From contig JBDHQI010000019.1 of the NCBI GenBank assembly GCA_039806955.1, positions 1 to 64,000 of the forward strand: a stretch of DNA of 64,000 nucleotides, written 5' to 3'. Source of the stretch: JADLHS01 sp039806955 (GTDB lineage: Bacteria > Verrucomicrobiota > Verrucomicrobiia > Limisphaerales > JADLHS01). Within the stretch, counting starts at the first letter, position 1; each line of letters opens with the position of its first letter. A program made the translations under genes and the position numbers. Below, piece after piece: positions 27,294 through 36,266 of this stretch. A model generated the notes under the pieces. The model saw only the letters and a program-made list of their open reading frames with translations. It was not told the DNA's origin and searched no databases.

Positions 27294-29840
27294 ATGAATC
27301 CGACGCAGGTCCCTGCTCGGTCGGCACGCTGGCTGGGAACGGTGGGAACATTGGGTTGGCCTCTGGCCCTGGCCGGCGCGCTGTGCTGGCCGGGCCGGGC
27401 GAAAGGAACTGAATTGCTCGTCGCTCCCGCGGCCATCAAACAGGAATTGATCCGTTTCAACACGATCGGCAGCGTGTTGTTGATCGCGGCGCATCCTGAC
27501 GACGAGAACACGCAGTTGATCACCTACCTATCGCGCGGGCGGGGCTATCGCATGGGTTACCTCTCGCTGACGCGCGGCGATGGCGGACAAAATGTGATCG
27601 GACCGGAGTTTGACGAAAAGCTCGGCGTGGCGCGCACGCAGGAATTACTGGCCGCGCGCCGATTGGATGGCGGCCAGCAGTTTTTCACCCGGGCGATAGA
27701 TTTTGGTTACTCCAAAACGCCCGAAGAGACTTTGCGTTTTTGGGACCGGGACGCGGTGTTGGGCGACATTGTGCGCGTCATCCGAAAATTTCAGCCGGAC
27801 GTAATCGTGACCCGCTTCCCCATTCCGCCCGGCAGCGGTGGGCACGGACATCACACGGCATCGGGGATTCTGGGGCTGGAAGCGTTCAAGCGGGCGGGCG
27901 ATCCTAACGCCTATCCGGATCAGATCCGAGCCGGGCTCCAACCGTGGTCGGCCAAACGCGTGCTGTGGAATGAATCCAGTTGGCAACGTCGCGATAGTTT
28001 GGAAGGACCAACCATCCGGGTGGACATCGGCGGCACGGATCCGGTAACGGGCGAGGGCTTTGGGAGCATCGCCGCAGCCAGCCGGGCGCAACACGTCACT
28101 CAAGGCTTTGCCAACTTCAGTCGCGGCAGCGGCAGTGGTCCCACACCGGAAACTTTCCGACTGCTCGCGGGCGATCCCCCCACGAACGATCTGATGGACG
28201 GCCTTGACCTCACCTGGGCACGCTTTCCGGGCGGAGAAGAAATCGCGCAACGGACGCAAAAAGCAATCGTCGCTTTCGATCCGCAGTCCCCAGCGCGCAG
28301 CGTGCCGGAATTACTGGCCATCCGCGCCCAATTATCCGCGATGCCGGAAAATGCGGTCCTGGCTGACAAACGCGCCCAACTGGATCACATTCTGCAATCC
28401 TGTCTGGGCTTGAGAGTGACCACCACGACAGCGCGACCGGAAGTTGTGCCGGGCGAAACCGTGACCTTGACGCAAACGGTTCAACTGACCAGCGACGTGC
28501 CAGTGCGTTGGGTTGAAACGCGTTTGCGCTACCCGACGCAAACAATCCCGGCACACGCTCCGCTCACTGCTGGAAAGGACCTGCACCAGGAGCTGCGCGT
28601 CACCGTGCCGTTGGACGCGCCATTGACGCAACCTTACTGGTTGCGCGAACCGGGCACGAGCGGCACGTATCGCGTGGACGATCCAAGTTTAATCGGCACG
28701 CCGGAAAACGCGCCGACGTTTCCGCTGGATTACGTTTTCGACGTGGCCGGACAAACGCTAGTCATCCCGGATGAACCACGAGGTCGGGTCAAAGACGGCC
28801 AAACGGAACGGCAACGACGGGTGGATGTGATCCCACCGGTATCGCTGCGTTTCATGGCGGAGGTGAATCTGTTCCATCCCGGCCGCACACGATCCGTCAC
28901 CGTGACAGTGACGGCGGCACGCCCCAACCTCAAAGGCACGGTGCAGCTCGAATCTCCGACCGGCTGGAAAATCACTCCCGCCACGCGCGAGTTTGCGCTC
29001 ACCACCACCGGCGCGAGTCAGTCACTTTCGTTTGAAGTCACCGCACCGACCGGGCCGGCCACCGCACGGCTCACCGTCAGCGCCTCGGTCCAGCATCGGC
29101 GCTACGCCAACCAGCGCATTGAAATCAATTACCCGCACCTCCCCTTCATGCTGCTGCAACCCCCAGCCCAGTCTCGCTTGGTGGCGGTGGATTTTGCGGT
29201 GCGCGGAAAAAATGTCGGTTACGTGCCGGGCGCGGGCGACGCAACCGTGGCCGCACTGGAACAGTTGGGCTATCACGTCACGACCTTGACCGGCAGCGAT
29301 TTGACGCCGGAAAACCTGAAAGGGTTGGACACGGTGGTGATTGGGGTGCGCGCATTTAACGAACGTCAGGACCTCGCCTCGCGAATGACCAATTTATTTG
29401 ATTACGTTAAAAATGGCGGCACGGTCATCGCGCAATACAACCGCCCGAACGACCTGAAGACGCAGGAGTTGGGGCCGTATCCACTTTCGATTCAAGGTCC
29501 GGCGCCGCAATTGCGCGTGACGGATGAACACGCCCCCGTCACTTTTCTCGACCTGCAATCGCCCGCTTTGACCACGCCAAATCCCATCAGCGCCGCTGAT
29601 TTCGACGGTTGGGTGCAGGAACGCGGTTTGTATTTTCCGAGTCAGTGGGACGAGGAACATTACGACGCAGTGCTGGCGATGGCGGATCCGGGAGAGGCCC
29701 CGTTGCGCGGCAGTTTGTTGGTCGCCAAATACGGTCAGGGATATTACGTCTATACTGCGGTCGCGTTCTTCCGGCAATTGCCACAAGGCGTGCCGGGGGC
29801 ATACCGGTTGTTCGCCAATCTGATTTCACTGGGAAAATGA
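27294..29840 (+). CDS. secreted PIG-L deacetylase with GATase-like C-terminal domain
   Basis: 848 residues. After an N-terminal hydrophobic signal (WPLALAGALCWPGRAKG) comes a PIG-L/LmbE domain: LLIAAHPDDENTQLI (zinc ligands in AHPDDE), LTRGDGGQN, and GGHGHHTASG as the distal zinc motif. These enzymes remove acetyl groups from N-acetyl sugars. A middle beta-sandwich region (about 370-640, ending LTVSASVQHRRYANQR) leads to a ThuA/GATase-like domain (LEQLGYHVTTLTGSDLTPEN, DYVKNGGTVIAQYNRP). Its stop overlaps the next ATG as ATGA. It is an extracytoplasmic enzyme, distinct from BshB1 further down. Confidence 0.9.
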   Translation: MNPTQVPARSARWLGTVGTLGWPLALAGALCWPGRAKGTELLVAPAAIKQELIRFNTIGSVLLIAAHPDDENTQLITYLSRGRGYRMGYLSLTRGDGGQNVIGPEFDEKLGVARTQELLAARRLDGGQQFFTRAIDFGYSKTPEETLRFWDRDAVLGDIVRVIRKFQPDVIVTRFPIPPGSGGHGHHTASGILGLEAFKRAGDPNAYPDQIRAGLQPWSAKRVLWNESSWQRRDSLEGPTIRVDIGGTDPVTGEGFGSIAAASRAQHVTQGFANFSRGSGSGPTPETFRLLAGDPPTNDLMDGLDLTWARFPGGEEIAQRTQKAIVAFDPQSPARSVPELLAIRAQLSAMPENAVLADKRAQLDHILQSCLGLRVTTTTARPEVVPGETVTLTQTVQLTSDVPVRWVETRLRYPTQTIPAHAPLTAGKDLHQELRVTVPLDAPLTQPYWLREPGTSGTYRVDDPSLIGTPENAPTFPLDYVFDVAGQTLVIPDEPRGRVKDGQTERQRRVDVIPPVSLRFMAEVNLFHPGRTRSVTVTVTAARPNLKGTVQLESPTGWKITPATREFALTTTGASQSLSFEVTAPTGPATARLTVSASVQHRRYANQRIEINYPHLPFMLLQPPAQSRLVAVDFAVRGKNVGYVPGAGDATVAALEQLGYHVTTLTGSDLTPENLKGLDTVVIGVRAFNERQDLASRMTNLFDYVKNGGTVIAQYNRPNDLKTQELGPYPLSIQGPAPQLRVTDEHAPVTFLDLQSPALTTPNPISAADFDGWVQERGLYFPSQWDEEHYDAVLAMADPGEAPLRGSLLVAKYGQGYYVYTAVAFFRQLPQGVPGAYRLFANLISLGK

Positions 29841-29989
29841 CCAAGCCGCACCCGCCATCTGAATCGCCGTCCGAGGAAGCGCCGAATGTTCCCGGTTTCC
29901 GCACCTGGCGCGGCATTTATGTATTCGTATTGTTTTGGTTCATCGGCTGCGTTGCGCTGTTGGCGTGGCTTTCCCACGCCTTCAAATGA
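29837..29989 (+). CDS. 50-residue single-span membrane microprotein
   Basis: Start and stop both overlap the neighbours: ATGA at 29837-29840 with the PIG-L stop, and ATGA at 29986-29989 with the symporter start. The N-terminal 20 residues are Pro/Glu-rich; then RTWRGIYVFVLFWFIGCVAL LAWLSHAF forms one membrane span. It is likely an accessory subunit of the symporter, as known small partners (e.g. YhdT with PanF, DUF485 with ActP) sit next to other SSS transporters. No family is assigned. Confidence 0.72.
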   Translation: MTKPHPPSESPSEEAPNVPGFRTWRGIYVFVLFWFIGCVALLAWLSHAFK

Positions 29990-31701
29990 ACTGGATTGAC
30001 TGGCTGGTTCTGGTGGGAACGATGGTGGGCATTGCCGCCTACGGCACCTGGCGCACCCGTCACACGCGCAATCTCAACACGTACCTCAAGGGCAACGTCA
30101 ACACCGGTTGGTTGACTATTGGTCTCTCGGTCATGGCCACCCAAGCCAGCACCATCACCTATCTTTCGCTGCCCGGGCAGGCATTTGAAAGCGGCATTGA
30201 CTTCATCCAAAACTATTTCGGCCTGCCGCTCGCGTTGATTGTGGTCTGCATTGTCTTTCTGCCGATCTACCGCAAACTTGGCGTTTATACCGCCTACGAG
30301 TATCTCGGCAAACGGTTTGACGCCAAGACGCGGCTGCTCGGCGCGGCGCTGTTTCTCTTGCAACGCGGTTTGCAGGCGGGCATCACCATTTACGCGCCAG
30401 CCATCATTCTCTCGACCGTGCTCGGCTGGCGACTGGATTTAACGATTCTGTTCACCGGTCTGCTGGTGGTGGTGTACACCGTCACCGGCGGCAGCGCGGC
30501 GGTGAACCTGACGCAAAAATGGCAGATGGGCGTGATCTTCGTCGGGATGGTGGCCGCGTTCGTCATTCTGGTGTTGAAACTGCCGCCCGATGCCACGCAC
30601 ATCGCCGGCGCGTTGGGCAAATTGCAGGGCGTGGACTTCACGCCGGACCTGAAACGCCGTTATACTTTCTGGAGCGGCATCCTCGGCGGATTCTTTCTCT
30701 CGCTTTCCTACTTCGGCACCGACCAATCACAGGTGCAACGCTACATCGGTGGCGCCGCGTTGCGCGAAGGGCGATTGGGTCTGATGTTCAACGCCGTGTT
30801 CAAAATCCCAATGCAGTTTTTCATCGTCATGCTGGGCGCGCTCCTGTTTGTGTTCTATCAATTCCAGCCAAACACTCCAGTCTTCTTCAACCAAACCGAG
30901 TGGCAACGTCACGCGCAAGGTTCACAAGGCGCGGAGCTGCGGATGATTGAAGCCAAGTTCGCTGCGGTTCACGCTGAGAAACAGGAGAAAATCCGCGCCT
31001 GGGTCGCCGCGCGTGATGGCGGCGACGCGACGCTCGAAAGCGCGGCCCGGACCGCCATGATCGAATCCCACCAAGCCGCCAACGCGCTGCGCCAACAAGC
31101 CCGCAGCACGTTGCTTGCGCTGGATCCCACGGTGAAAACCAAAGACTCGGATTACGTGTTCATCACTTTCATTCTGACGCAGCTTCCGCATGGCCTGGTC
31201 GGTCTATTGATCGCCGTGATGTTTGCCTCGGCGTTGTCCTCCAAAGCCGGGGAACTCAACGCGCTCGGCACGACGAGCACGATTGATCTGTGGCGGCACT
31301 TCCGCCCCCTGGCCGTTCACGATGAAGCGCGCAACGTGCGCAATGCCAAATGGTTCACCGCGCTGTGGGGCGTTTTCGCCATTGGTTTTGCCCTGTTCAT
31401 CGGCTTTGCCGAAAACCTGATTGAAGCTTTGAACATCGTGGCTTCCATTTTTTATCCGTCGCTATTGGGTGTATTTTGCGTGGCGTTCTTCTTCAAACGC
31501 GTCGGCGGTTCGGCGGTGTTCGGGGCCGCCATCGTCGCGCAACTGCTCGTCTTGCTCATCTTTTTCTGCGGCAAAATATTTCCCGCCCACGAAATCGGCT
31601 ACCTCTGGCTGAATCCCATCGGTTGCGCCGGTTGCATCGGCTTCAGTCTGCTCTTTCAATGGTTATTGGGTCGCCGCAATGCCGCGATCGCCAAATCATG
31701 A
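29986..31701 (+). CDS. sodium:solute symporter (SSS family)
   Basis: 571 residues with about 13 membrane spans; the ATG at 29986 overlaps the microprotein stop. SSS marks: IGLSVMATQASTITYLSLPG, YTAYEYLGKRFDAKTRLLGA, YTVTGGSAAVNLTQKWQMG, FGTDQSQVQRYIGG, MFASALSSKAGELNALGTTS with the Ser pair that typically binds Na+. A soluble helical insert of about 85 residues (301-388, e.g. KQEKIRAWVAARDGGDATLE) lies between two spans. The substrate is unknown; sugars or amino sugars released by the PIG-L enzyme are a guess. The next gene starts in its stop codon. Confidence 0.93.
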   Translation: MNWIDWLVLVGTMVGIAAYGTWRTRHTRNLNTYLKGNVNTGWLTIGLSVMATQASTITYLSLPGQAFESGIDFIQNYFGLPLALIVVCIVFLPIYRKLGVYTAYEYLGKRFDAKTRLLGAALFLLQRGLQAGITIYAPAIILSTVLGWRLDLTILFTGLLVVVYTVTGGSAAVNLTQKWQMGVIFVGMVAAFVILVLKLPPDATHIAGALGKLQGVDFTPDLKRRYTFWSGILGGFFLSLSYFGTDQSQVQRYIGGAALREGRLGLMFNAVFKIPMQFFIVMLGALLFVFYQFQPNTPVFFNQTEWQRHAQGSQGAELRMIEAKFAAVHAEKQEKIRAWVAARDGGDATLESAARTAMIESHQAANALRQQARSTLLALDPTVKTKDSDYVFITFILTQLPHGLVGLLIAVMFASALSSKAGELNALGTTSTIDLWRHFRPLAVHDEARNVRNAKWFTALWGVFAIGFALFIGFAENLIEALNIVASIFYPSLLGVFCVAFFFKRVGGSAVFGAAIVAQLLVLLIFFCGKIFPAHEIGYLWLNPIGCAGCIGFSLLFQWLLGRRNAAIAKS

Positions 31702-32474
31702 CCACCGCCCCGATCATTTGTTTCGGCCAGCAACCCTGTGGATTTTTTCCGCGACGCTTTCTCTTCGCCAAAATCCAGACGGCCCGCCGGCTCCAGTTGG
31801 AGATTGGCGGTGAAATCGTGTTCTTCTATCACGACAGCGATCATGACCCGCGTGAGACGCGCACCCGGTTGCGACATCGCAAAACCAACGAACTGGCGCA
31901 CCTGAATTTCAGCGTGACGAACAAAATTCAACGCAAATTCGCGCCGTTGTTTTTGAAACGCATCACTCCGGACTGGCCGCACAAAACGGCGGCGCAACTG
32001 CCCAATTACGTCGGACACGATTTGATGGATTTATTTCAATCCGTGGCGGCGGATAACGTGGCGGATTTCTGTCTCGAGATGTACCGGCGGCTGGGTTTGC
32101 TGGACGGCATTCGCCTGGTGCGCTCAGGCGATCCGGCCGTGCGCCGGGCCGCCTGTGAGATCGAGGACCGCTTCGTGGATGTGCCCTATGAGGGCGAAAT
32201 CGTCCGCGCGCGCCTCACCCCCGAAGGGTTTCAACTTCACGAGGGCGGCAATTCCTTCTTGCACTTCCCGATCACCGCTTTTACGAAAGAACAGGTCAGC
32301 CCGACGCGCGACAGCCGTTTGCGTTGGATGCAATCGGTCGTGCCTTGCACGCATTACATCGCCGGCATGGGCGAACAAAATTATTTGCATCCGGAGGAAA
32401 CGCCGGAGATTACTTTCGTGAAGCGCGATTTTATTGAACGTTCTGATGAGGCCTATACCGAAATCTCCCGCTAA
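31698..32474 (+). CDS. reduced BshC-like (bacillithiol cysteine-adding) protein
   Basis: 258 residues from the ATG at 31698 (ATGA overlap with the symporter). Not annotated by length alone, but motifs align in order with BshC: CFGQQPCGFF (BshC VVGGQQxGL), FYHDSDHDPRET (IFWVAxEDHDxxE), LVRSGDPAVRR (LLNSGDPxIKK), then VPCTHYIAGMGEQNYL (IPTxAFIAGPGEINYW) and an ending VKRDF like the PR of BshC. BshC normally has about 500-540 residues; the N-terminal segment, the connecting inserts and the C-terminal coiled coil are missing. It sits directly before bshB1 and bshA. It would join Cys to glucosaminyl-malate. This role is inferred. Confidence 0.7.
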   Translation: MTTAPIICFGQQPCGFFPRRFLFAKIQTARRLQLEIGGEIVFFYHDSDHDPRETRTRLRHRKTNELAHLNFSVTNKIQRKFAPLFLKRITPDWPHKTAAQLPNYVGHDLMDLFQSVAADNVADFCLEMYRRLGLLDGIRLVRSGDPAVRRAACEIEDRFVDVPYEGEIVRARLTPEGFQLHEGGNSFLHFPITAFTKEQVSPTRDSRLRWMQSVVPCTHYIAGMGEQNYLHPEETPEITFVKRDFIERSDEAYTEISR

Positions 32475-33183
32475 ACCCGCGCCGCTGCTGGTCTTCGGCG
32501 CGCACCCGGACGACATTGAATTCGGCTGCGGTGGCGTGGTCGCTTTGGAAACCCGACGCGGCCGCCCGACGCATCTGGTGGTCTGCTCCCGAGGCGAAGC
32601 GGCCACGCACGGCACGCCCAAACAACGCGCGCGAGAAGCGCAACAGGCGGCGAAAATTTTGGGCGCCACGCTCGAGTGGATAACGCTGGACGGCGATGCG
32701 CATCTGGAATTAAAGGTCGCGCACACGATCAAGCTGGCGAAGCTCATTCGCCAACACCGCCCCGGCCTCGTGCTGGCCCCCTGCCCCGTCGAAAATCAGC
32801 ATCCCGATCACGACCGGCTCGGCAAATTGGTGCGCGATGCGGCGCGACTGGCGCGTTACGGCGGCGTCAAGGAATTGCGCCGCCAATTGCCCCACCGCAT
32901 CGGACAATTGCTCTTTTACGCGTTGACGGAAGAAGTGCAGGCCGTCGCGGGCACCGCCGTGTTGATAGATATTTCCGATCCGGCGCTCGTTGCCACCTGG
33001 ACCCAAGCCATGCAAGCCCACGCTTCCCAAACGGCGACCCGACGTTACGTGGAAATGCAGCTTCTGCGCGCCCGGCTGAACGGCCATCGCGCCGGTGTCG
33101 AATACGCGCAGGCGCTGTTTCCCAACGACCCGCCGCTCTTGGAATCATTAACGCCGCTGGAACGTGGCGCGCGTCATTTTTGA
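32446..33183 (+). CDS. bshB1: bacillithiol biosynthesis deacetylase BshB1
   Basis: 245 residues from the ATG at 32446; it overlaps the BshC-like gene by 29 nt. PIG-L/LmbE fold, cytoplasmic, no signal. Zinc site: LVFGAHPDDIEFGCGG (His, Asp, Asp) and VENQHPDHDRLGKL (distal His). Also CSRGEAATHGTPKQRAREAQ, and the family-typical ATRRYVEMQLLRARLNGHRAGVEYAQALF at the end. It removes acetyl from GlcNAc-malate, the second bacillithiol step. The adjacent bshA makes its substrate. Confidence 0.92.
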   Translation: MRPIPKSPAKPAPLLVFGAHPDDIEFGCGGVVALETRRGRPTHLVVCSRGEAATHGTPKQRAREAQQAAKILGATLEWITLDGDAHLELKVAHTIKLAKLIRQHRPGLVLAPCPVENQHPDHDRLGKLVRDAARLARYGGVKELRRQLPHRIGQLLFYALTEEVQAVAGTAVLIDISDPALVATWTQAMQAHASQTATRRYVEMQLLRARLNGHRAGVEYAQALFPNDPPLLESLTPLERGARHF

Positions 33184-33184
33184 C

Positions 33185-34333
33185 ATGGTGGAGCGTCCCT
33201 TAAAAATTGGCATTACCTGTTATCCGAGTGTCGGCGGCAGCGGCGTGCTGGCCACTTTGCTTGGCGAAGAACTGGCGCAACGCGGCCACGAGGTGCATTT
33301 CATCAGTTACGAACGTCCGTTTCGTCTGCCCGAAAACGCGCCGCGCGTTTACTTCCATCCCGTCGTCATCAATGACTACGAACTGTTCAAGTATCCGGAC
33401 TACACCCTGCCGCTCTCCGTGCGCATGGCGGAGGTCAGCCAACAATATCAGTTGGATATTTTGCACGCGCATTACGCCGTGCCGCACGCCACCGCCGCGC
33501 TGCTCGCGAACGCCATGCTGCCCGCTGGCGCGCGGCCCCGCATCATCACCACCGTGCATGGCACCGACACCACGCTGCTCGGAAATGATCCCGGCTATCG
33601 TCCGGCGATTTATCACGCTCTGGCCAACTCGGACGTTGTCACCGCTGTCTCCAATCATCTGCGCACAGAAACCCAACGCGTCATCGGGTTCAACGGCCAC
33701 ATCGAAGTAATCCACAATTTCTACGGCCCGCTGCCGCCACAACGCGCTCCGGAAACCATGCGGCGCGACCTGGGGTTGCGCGATGAAATCCTGATCTTTC
33801 ACGCCTCAAACCTGCGGCAAGTGAAACGCATTGACGTGCTGCTGGCCGCCGTCGCCCAGCTTCGTGATCGCCAGGACTGGAAGTTGCTCATCCTGGCCGG
33901 TGCGCCGTTTGCGCCCTACGCCCAAGACTTGCAACGCCTCGGCCTGACCGACCGCGTCATCGTGCGCGAAAAGGTTCTGGACGTGGAAGATTACCTGCAA
34001 ATCGCCGACCTCGGATTGTTCACCTCGGACACGGAAAGTTTTTGTCTGAGCCTGCTGGAAGCCATGTGCTTTGGCTGTCCCAGCGTCTCGACGCGCGTTG
34101 GAGGCATCCCGGAAGTGGTCGAAGACAATATCTCAGGTTTGTTGTCTCCCGCCGGTGACGCCGACGCCTTGGCTCAAAACCTCCGACGTTTGCTCTCCGA
34201 TGCCGTGGAACGGACCAAACTGGGTAGCGCGGCAAAAGCCCGCGCGCAGGAACGCTTCTCCGCGGAAGTCATCGTGCCGCAGTATGAGGCGCTATACCGC
34301 CGCGCGTTGGAAAACCAACCCAAACACAGTTAG
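33185..34333 (+). CDS. bshA: N-acetyl-alpha-D-glucosaminyl L-malate synthase BshA
   Basis: 382 residues from the ATG at 33185, 1 nt after bshB1 (GTG 33164 would give a longer form). GT4 family retaining glycosyltransferase using UDP-GlcNAc and malate. Marks: KIGITCYPSVGGSGVLAT, HEVHFISYERPFRL, ILHAHYAVPHATAALLA, TTVHGTDTTLLGNDPGY, FHASNLRQVKRIDVLL, FTSDTESFCLSLLEAMCFG (the EX7E motif). It is the first enzyme of bacillithiol synthesis and ends the same-strand run. Confidence 0.95.
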   Translation: MVERPLKIGITCYPSVGGSGVLATLLGEELAQRGHEVHFISYERPFRLPENAPRVYFHPVVINDYELFKYPDYTLPLSVRMAEVSQQYQLDILHAHYAVPHATAALLANAMLPAGARPRIITTVHGTDTTLLGNDPGYRPAIYHALANSDVVTAVSNHLRTETQRVIGFNGHIEVIHNFYGPLPPQRAPETMRRDLGLRDEILIFHASNLRQVKRIDVLLAAVAQLRDRQDWKLLILAGAPFAPYAQDLQRLGLTDRVIVREKVLDVEDYLQIADLGLFTSDTESFCLSLLEAMCFGCPSVSTRVGGIPEVVEDNISGLLSPAGDADALAQNLRRLLSDAVERTKLGSAAKARAQERFSAEVIVPQYEALYRRALENQPKHS

Positions 34334-34393
34334 CGCCCGCCAGGTACAGACTCGCATCAAGACCAGCGGACAACTACGAGTCGCGCAACGTCA

Positions 34394-35998
34394 TCAACGC
34401 GGGCGGGATGACGCGAAACGCTCCGCCGCGGCCGTGCGAAATTCCCCGTGAATTTTATTTTTCGCATAATTGATCCAGGCCACATCAATAAACAGGCTGA
34501 TTCCGAACCAACCCGCTACAGCGGGCAGAGGGCGGGGAAACATTTGGGCGAACGGAAGAAAAATCAACATTAACAACCAAGGCAGTGTCAAAATCGAACT
34601 GGCCGCCAGACGAAAATCCCGGCGGGTCGTCGGCGTGACGACGCTCTTCCACAATCCCAGCCACAAGAGCGCAAGCAAATCGGGAACGAAAATCCCGACG
34701 ACCACCAACTGAATGCCCAGCATCGAAATTTGACCGGAAAAATCCAAATCATGGCGATACCAGCAAGCGCCCAACAGCAACACCACCGTAGAGAGCAGGA
34801 GTAGAAACGAGTTGCGAAACCGACGGCATAACGCCTGCCGTTCCCCCGCGATGATTTCCGCCACCGACAACGGAGTTACGAGCAACAGCTCAATCGCGCC
34901 GCTTTTCCGATCCCCCCACAGACGCTGGCCCACTTCATTGCCCACCATCGCCTTGAAGGACGCCAGCAGCGCCCAAAGGGTCATCATAAAAATGGGAGGA
35001 TGAAGCCAGTTCTGGCGCAACTCATAAAGCCCCCAAATCCAAAACACGCCGAGCAACGCGCACACCAGCCAGAAGCCGTTGATGCCGCTGCGTTGGCGCA
35101 AGGCCAGCCAACTGTAAGCATTTTTGTCGAGCAGTCCCCGGTGGCGCTTGACTTTCCGCCCACGCCGTGACCCCGGTTCAGACCGACTGCGCGCGATAAG
35201 CGGCAATTTCATTTTCCCTTCAGCCGTGGTTCGCCACGAACGCTGCAACTTAACGCCGGCCAAAATCAGGAACAGCCAGCCGAACGCATGAGTGGTGGCC
35301 AGCGACGGATAGAATAGATTTCCAAGCGATTGCGAATAGGCCGACGCCATGCCCGCCAGATAAGTAAAGACCGGGCATGGCAACAAAAAGATGAGTCGGT
35401 ACGAGCCGTTGGTAAGGGGAGAATGTAGTTCCAACCAGCCCAAGAACGGCGGCACGACAGTCACCAGCAGAATCAGTCCCAGGCCGACTGACGCTGCTGT
35501 TGCCGCGCGTTGACACCAAACCGAAGCCAATATTCCCGCGCTGAGCGAGAAAAATAGCGCGTTTAGAAATACCAGAGTCTGGCGCACATACTCGCCCCCG
35601 GTAACGCCACCCAGCAGCAAGGAAATGCCCAATAACGGCACCACTGCCAGCAGCGCATAAAACAGAACGACCGAATGGGCGAGCAACTTACCCAGCACCA
35701 CGTCGTAGCCGCGCAAGTCCGTCAGAAACAGCAGCCCGAGCGTGCCCTCCCGCTTTTCAACACTCAGACAATCAGCCGTCGCCCGATAGCCCGCCACCAG
35801 CGCGAAGAGCGTGAGGCCGCCGGTCGCCAGATAAAACAACCCGGCGCCCATTTCGTGGGCGGAAAGCAGGCCAACTCCCAGCCGAAACCAACTGGCAGCA
35901 ATCAGCAAAATCAGAGGCACCCAAAAGCGGACCCGATAAGTTCCCTGCCGTCGCGTCGCCACGCGCAACTCACGCTCGACGATCGGTAAAACTTGCAT
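34394..35998 (-). CDS. ABC-2 type transporter permease subunit
   Basis: 534 residues, two blocks of about six membrane spans each, separated by a basic segment (SRSEPGSRRGRKVKRHRGLL). The N-terminal half has the ABC-2 pattern (EREGTLGLLFLTDL, as KREGTLGLLFLTDLRGYDVV, the typical coupling helix). The second half has SGAIELLLVTPLSVAEIIAG. Both fit fused permeases that work with a separate ATPase. No ATPase gene is next to it. The substrate is unknown. It is convergent with bshA. Confidence 0.85.
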   Translation of the reverse strand: MQVLPIVERELRVATRRQGTYRVRFWVPLILLIAASWFRLGVGLLSAHEMGAGLFYLATGGLTLFALVAGYRATADCLSVEKREGTLGLLFLTDLRGYDVVLGKLLAHSVVLFYALLAVVPLLGISLLLGGVTGGEYVRQTLVFLNALFFSLSAGILASVWCQRAATAASVGLGLILLVTVVPPFLGWLELHSPLTNGSYRLIFLLPCPVFTYLAGMASAYSQSLGNLFYPSLATTHAFGWLFLILAGVKLQRSWRTTAEGKMKLPLIARSRSEPGSRRGRKVKRHRGLLDKNAYSWLALRQRSGINGFWLVCALLGVFWIWGLYELRQNWLHPPIFMMTLWALLASFKAMVGNEVGQRLWGDRKSGAIELLLVTPLSVAEIIAGERQALCRRFRNSFLLLLSTVVLLLGACWYRHDLDFSGQISMLGIQLVVVGIFVPDLLALLWLGLWKSVVTPTTRRDFRLAASSILTLPWLLMLIFLPFAQMFPRPLPAVAGWFGISLFIDVAWINYAKNKIHGEFRTAAAERFASSRPR

Positions 35999-36266
35999 GA
36001 CCTGCAGTTAGCCAAGTTCGCCGGAAGCTTTCCAGCCCGAACCACCGGAACGGTCTCCGCCCACCGCAACGCCATCCAGACATCCAAGCTCCAAATTAAA
36101 ACAACTTGCCTCCCGATAAGGGCAAAATAAAATGCGGCGGGATCCATACGCGAAAACGTCTGGGCTAATTCAACAATGAAGGCTGAATATTGATTCCTTC
36201 CTTTCAGAATAAACTCAGAATTTACTGCGTGAGAATTCGACGAAATTACAACCTAAAGGCAAAATT

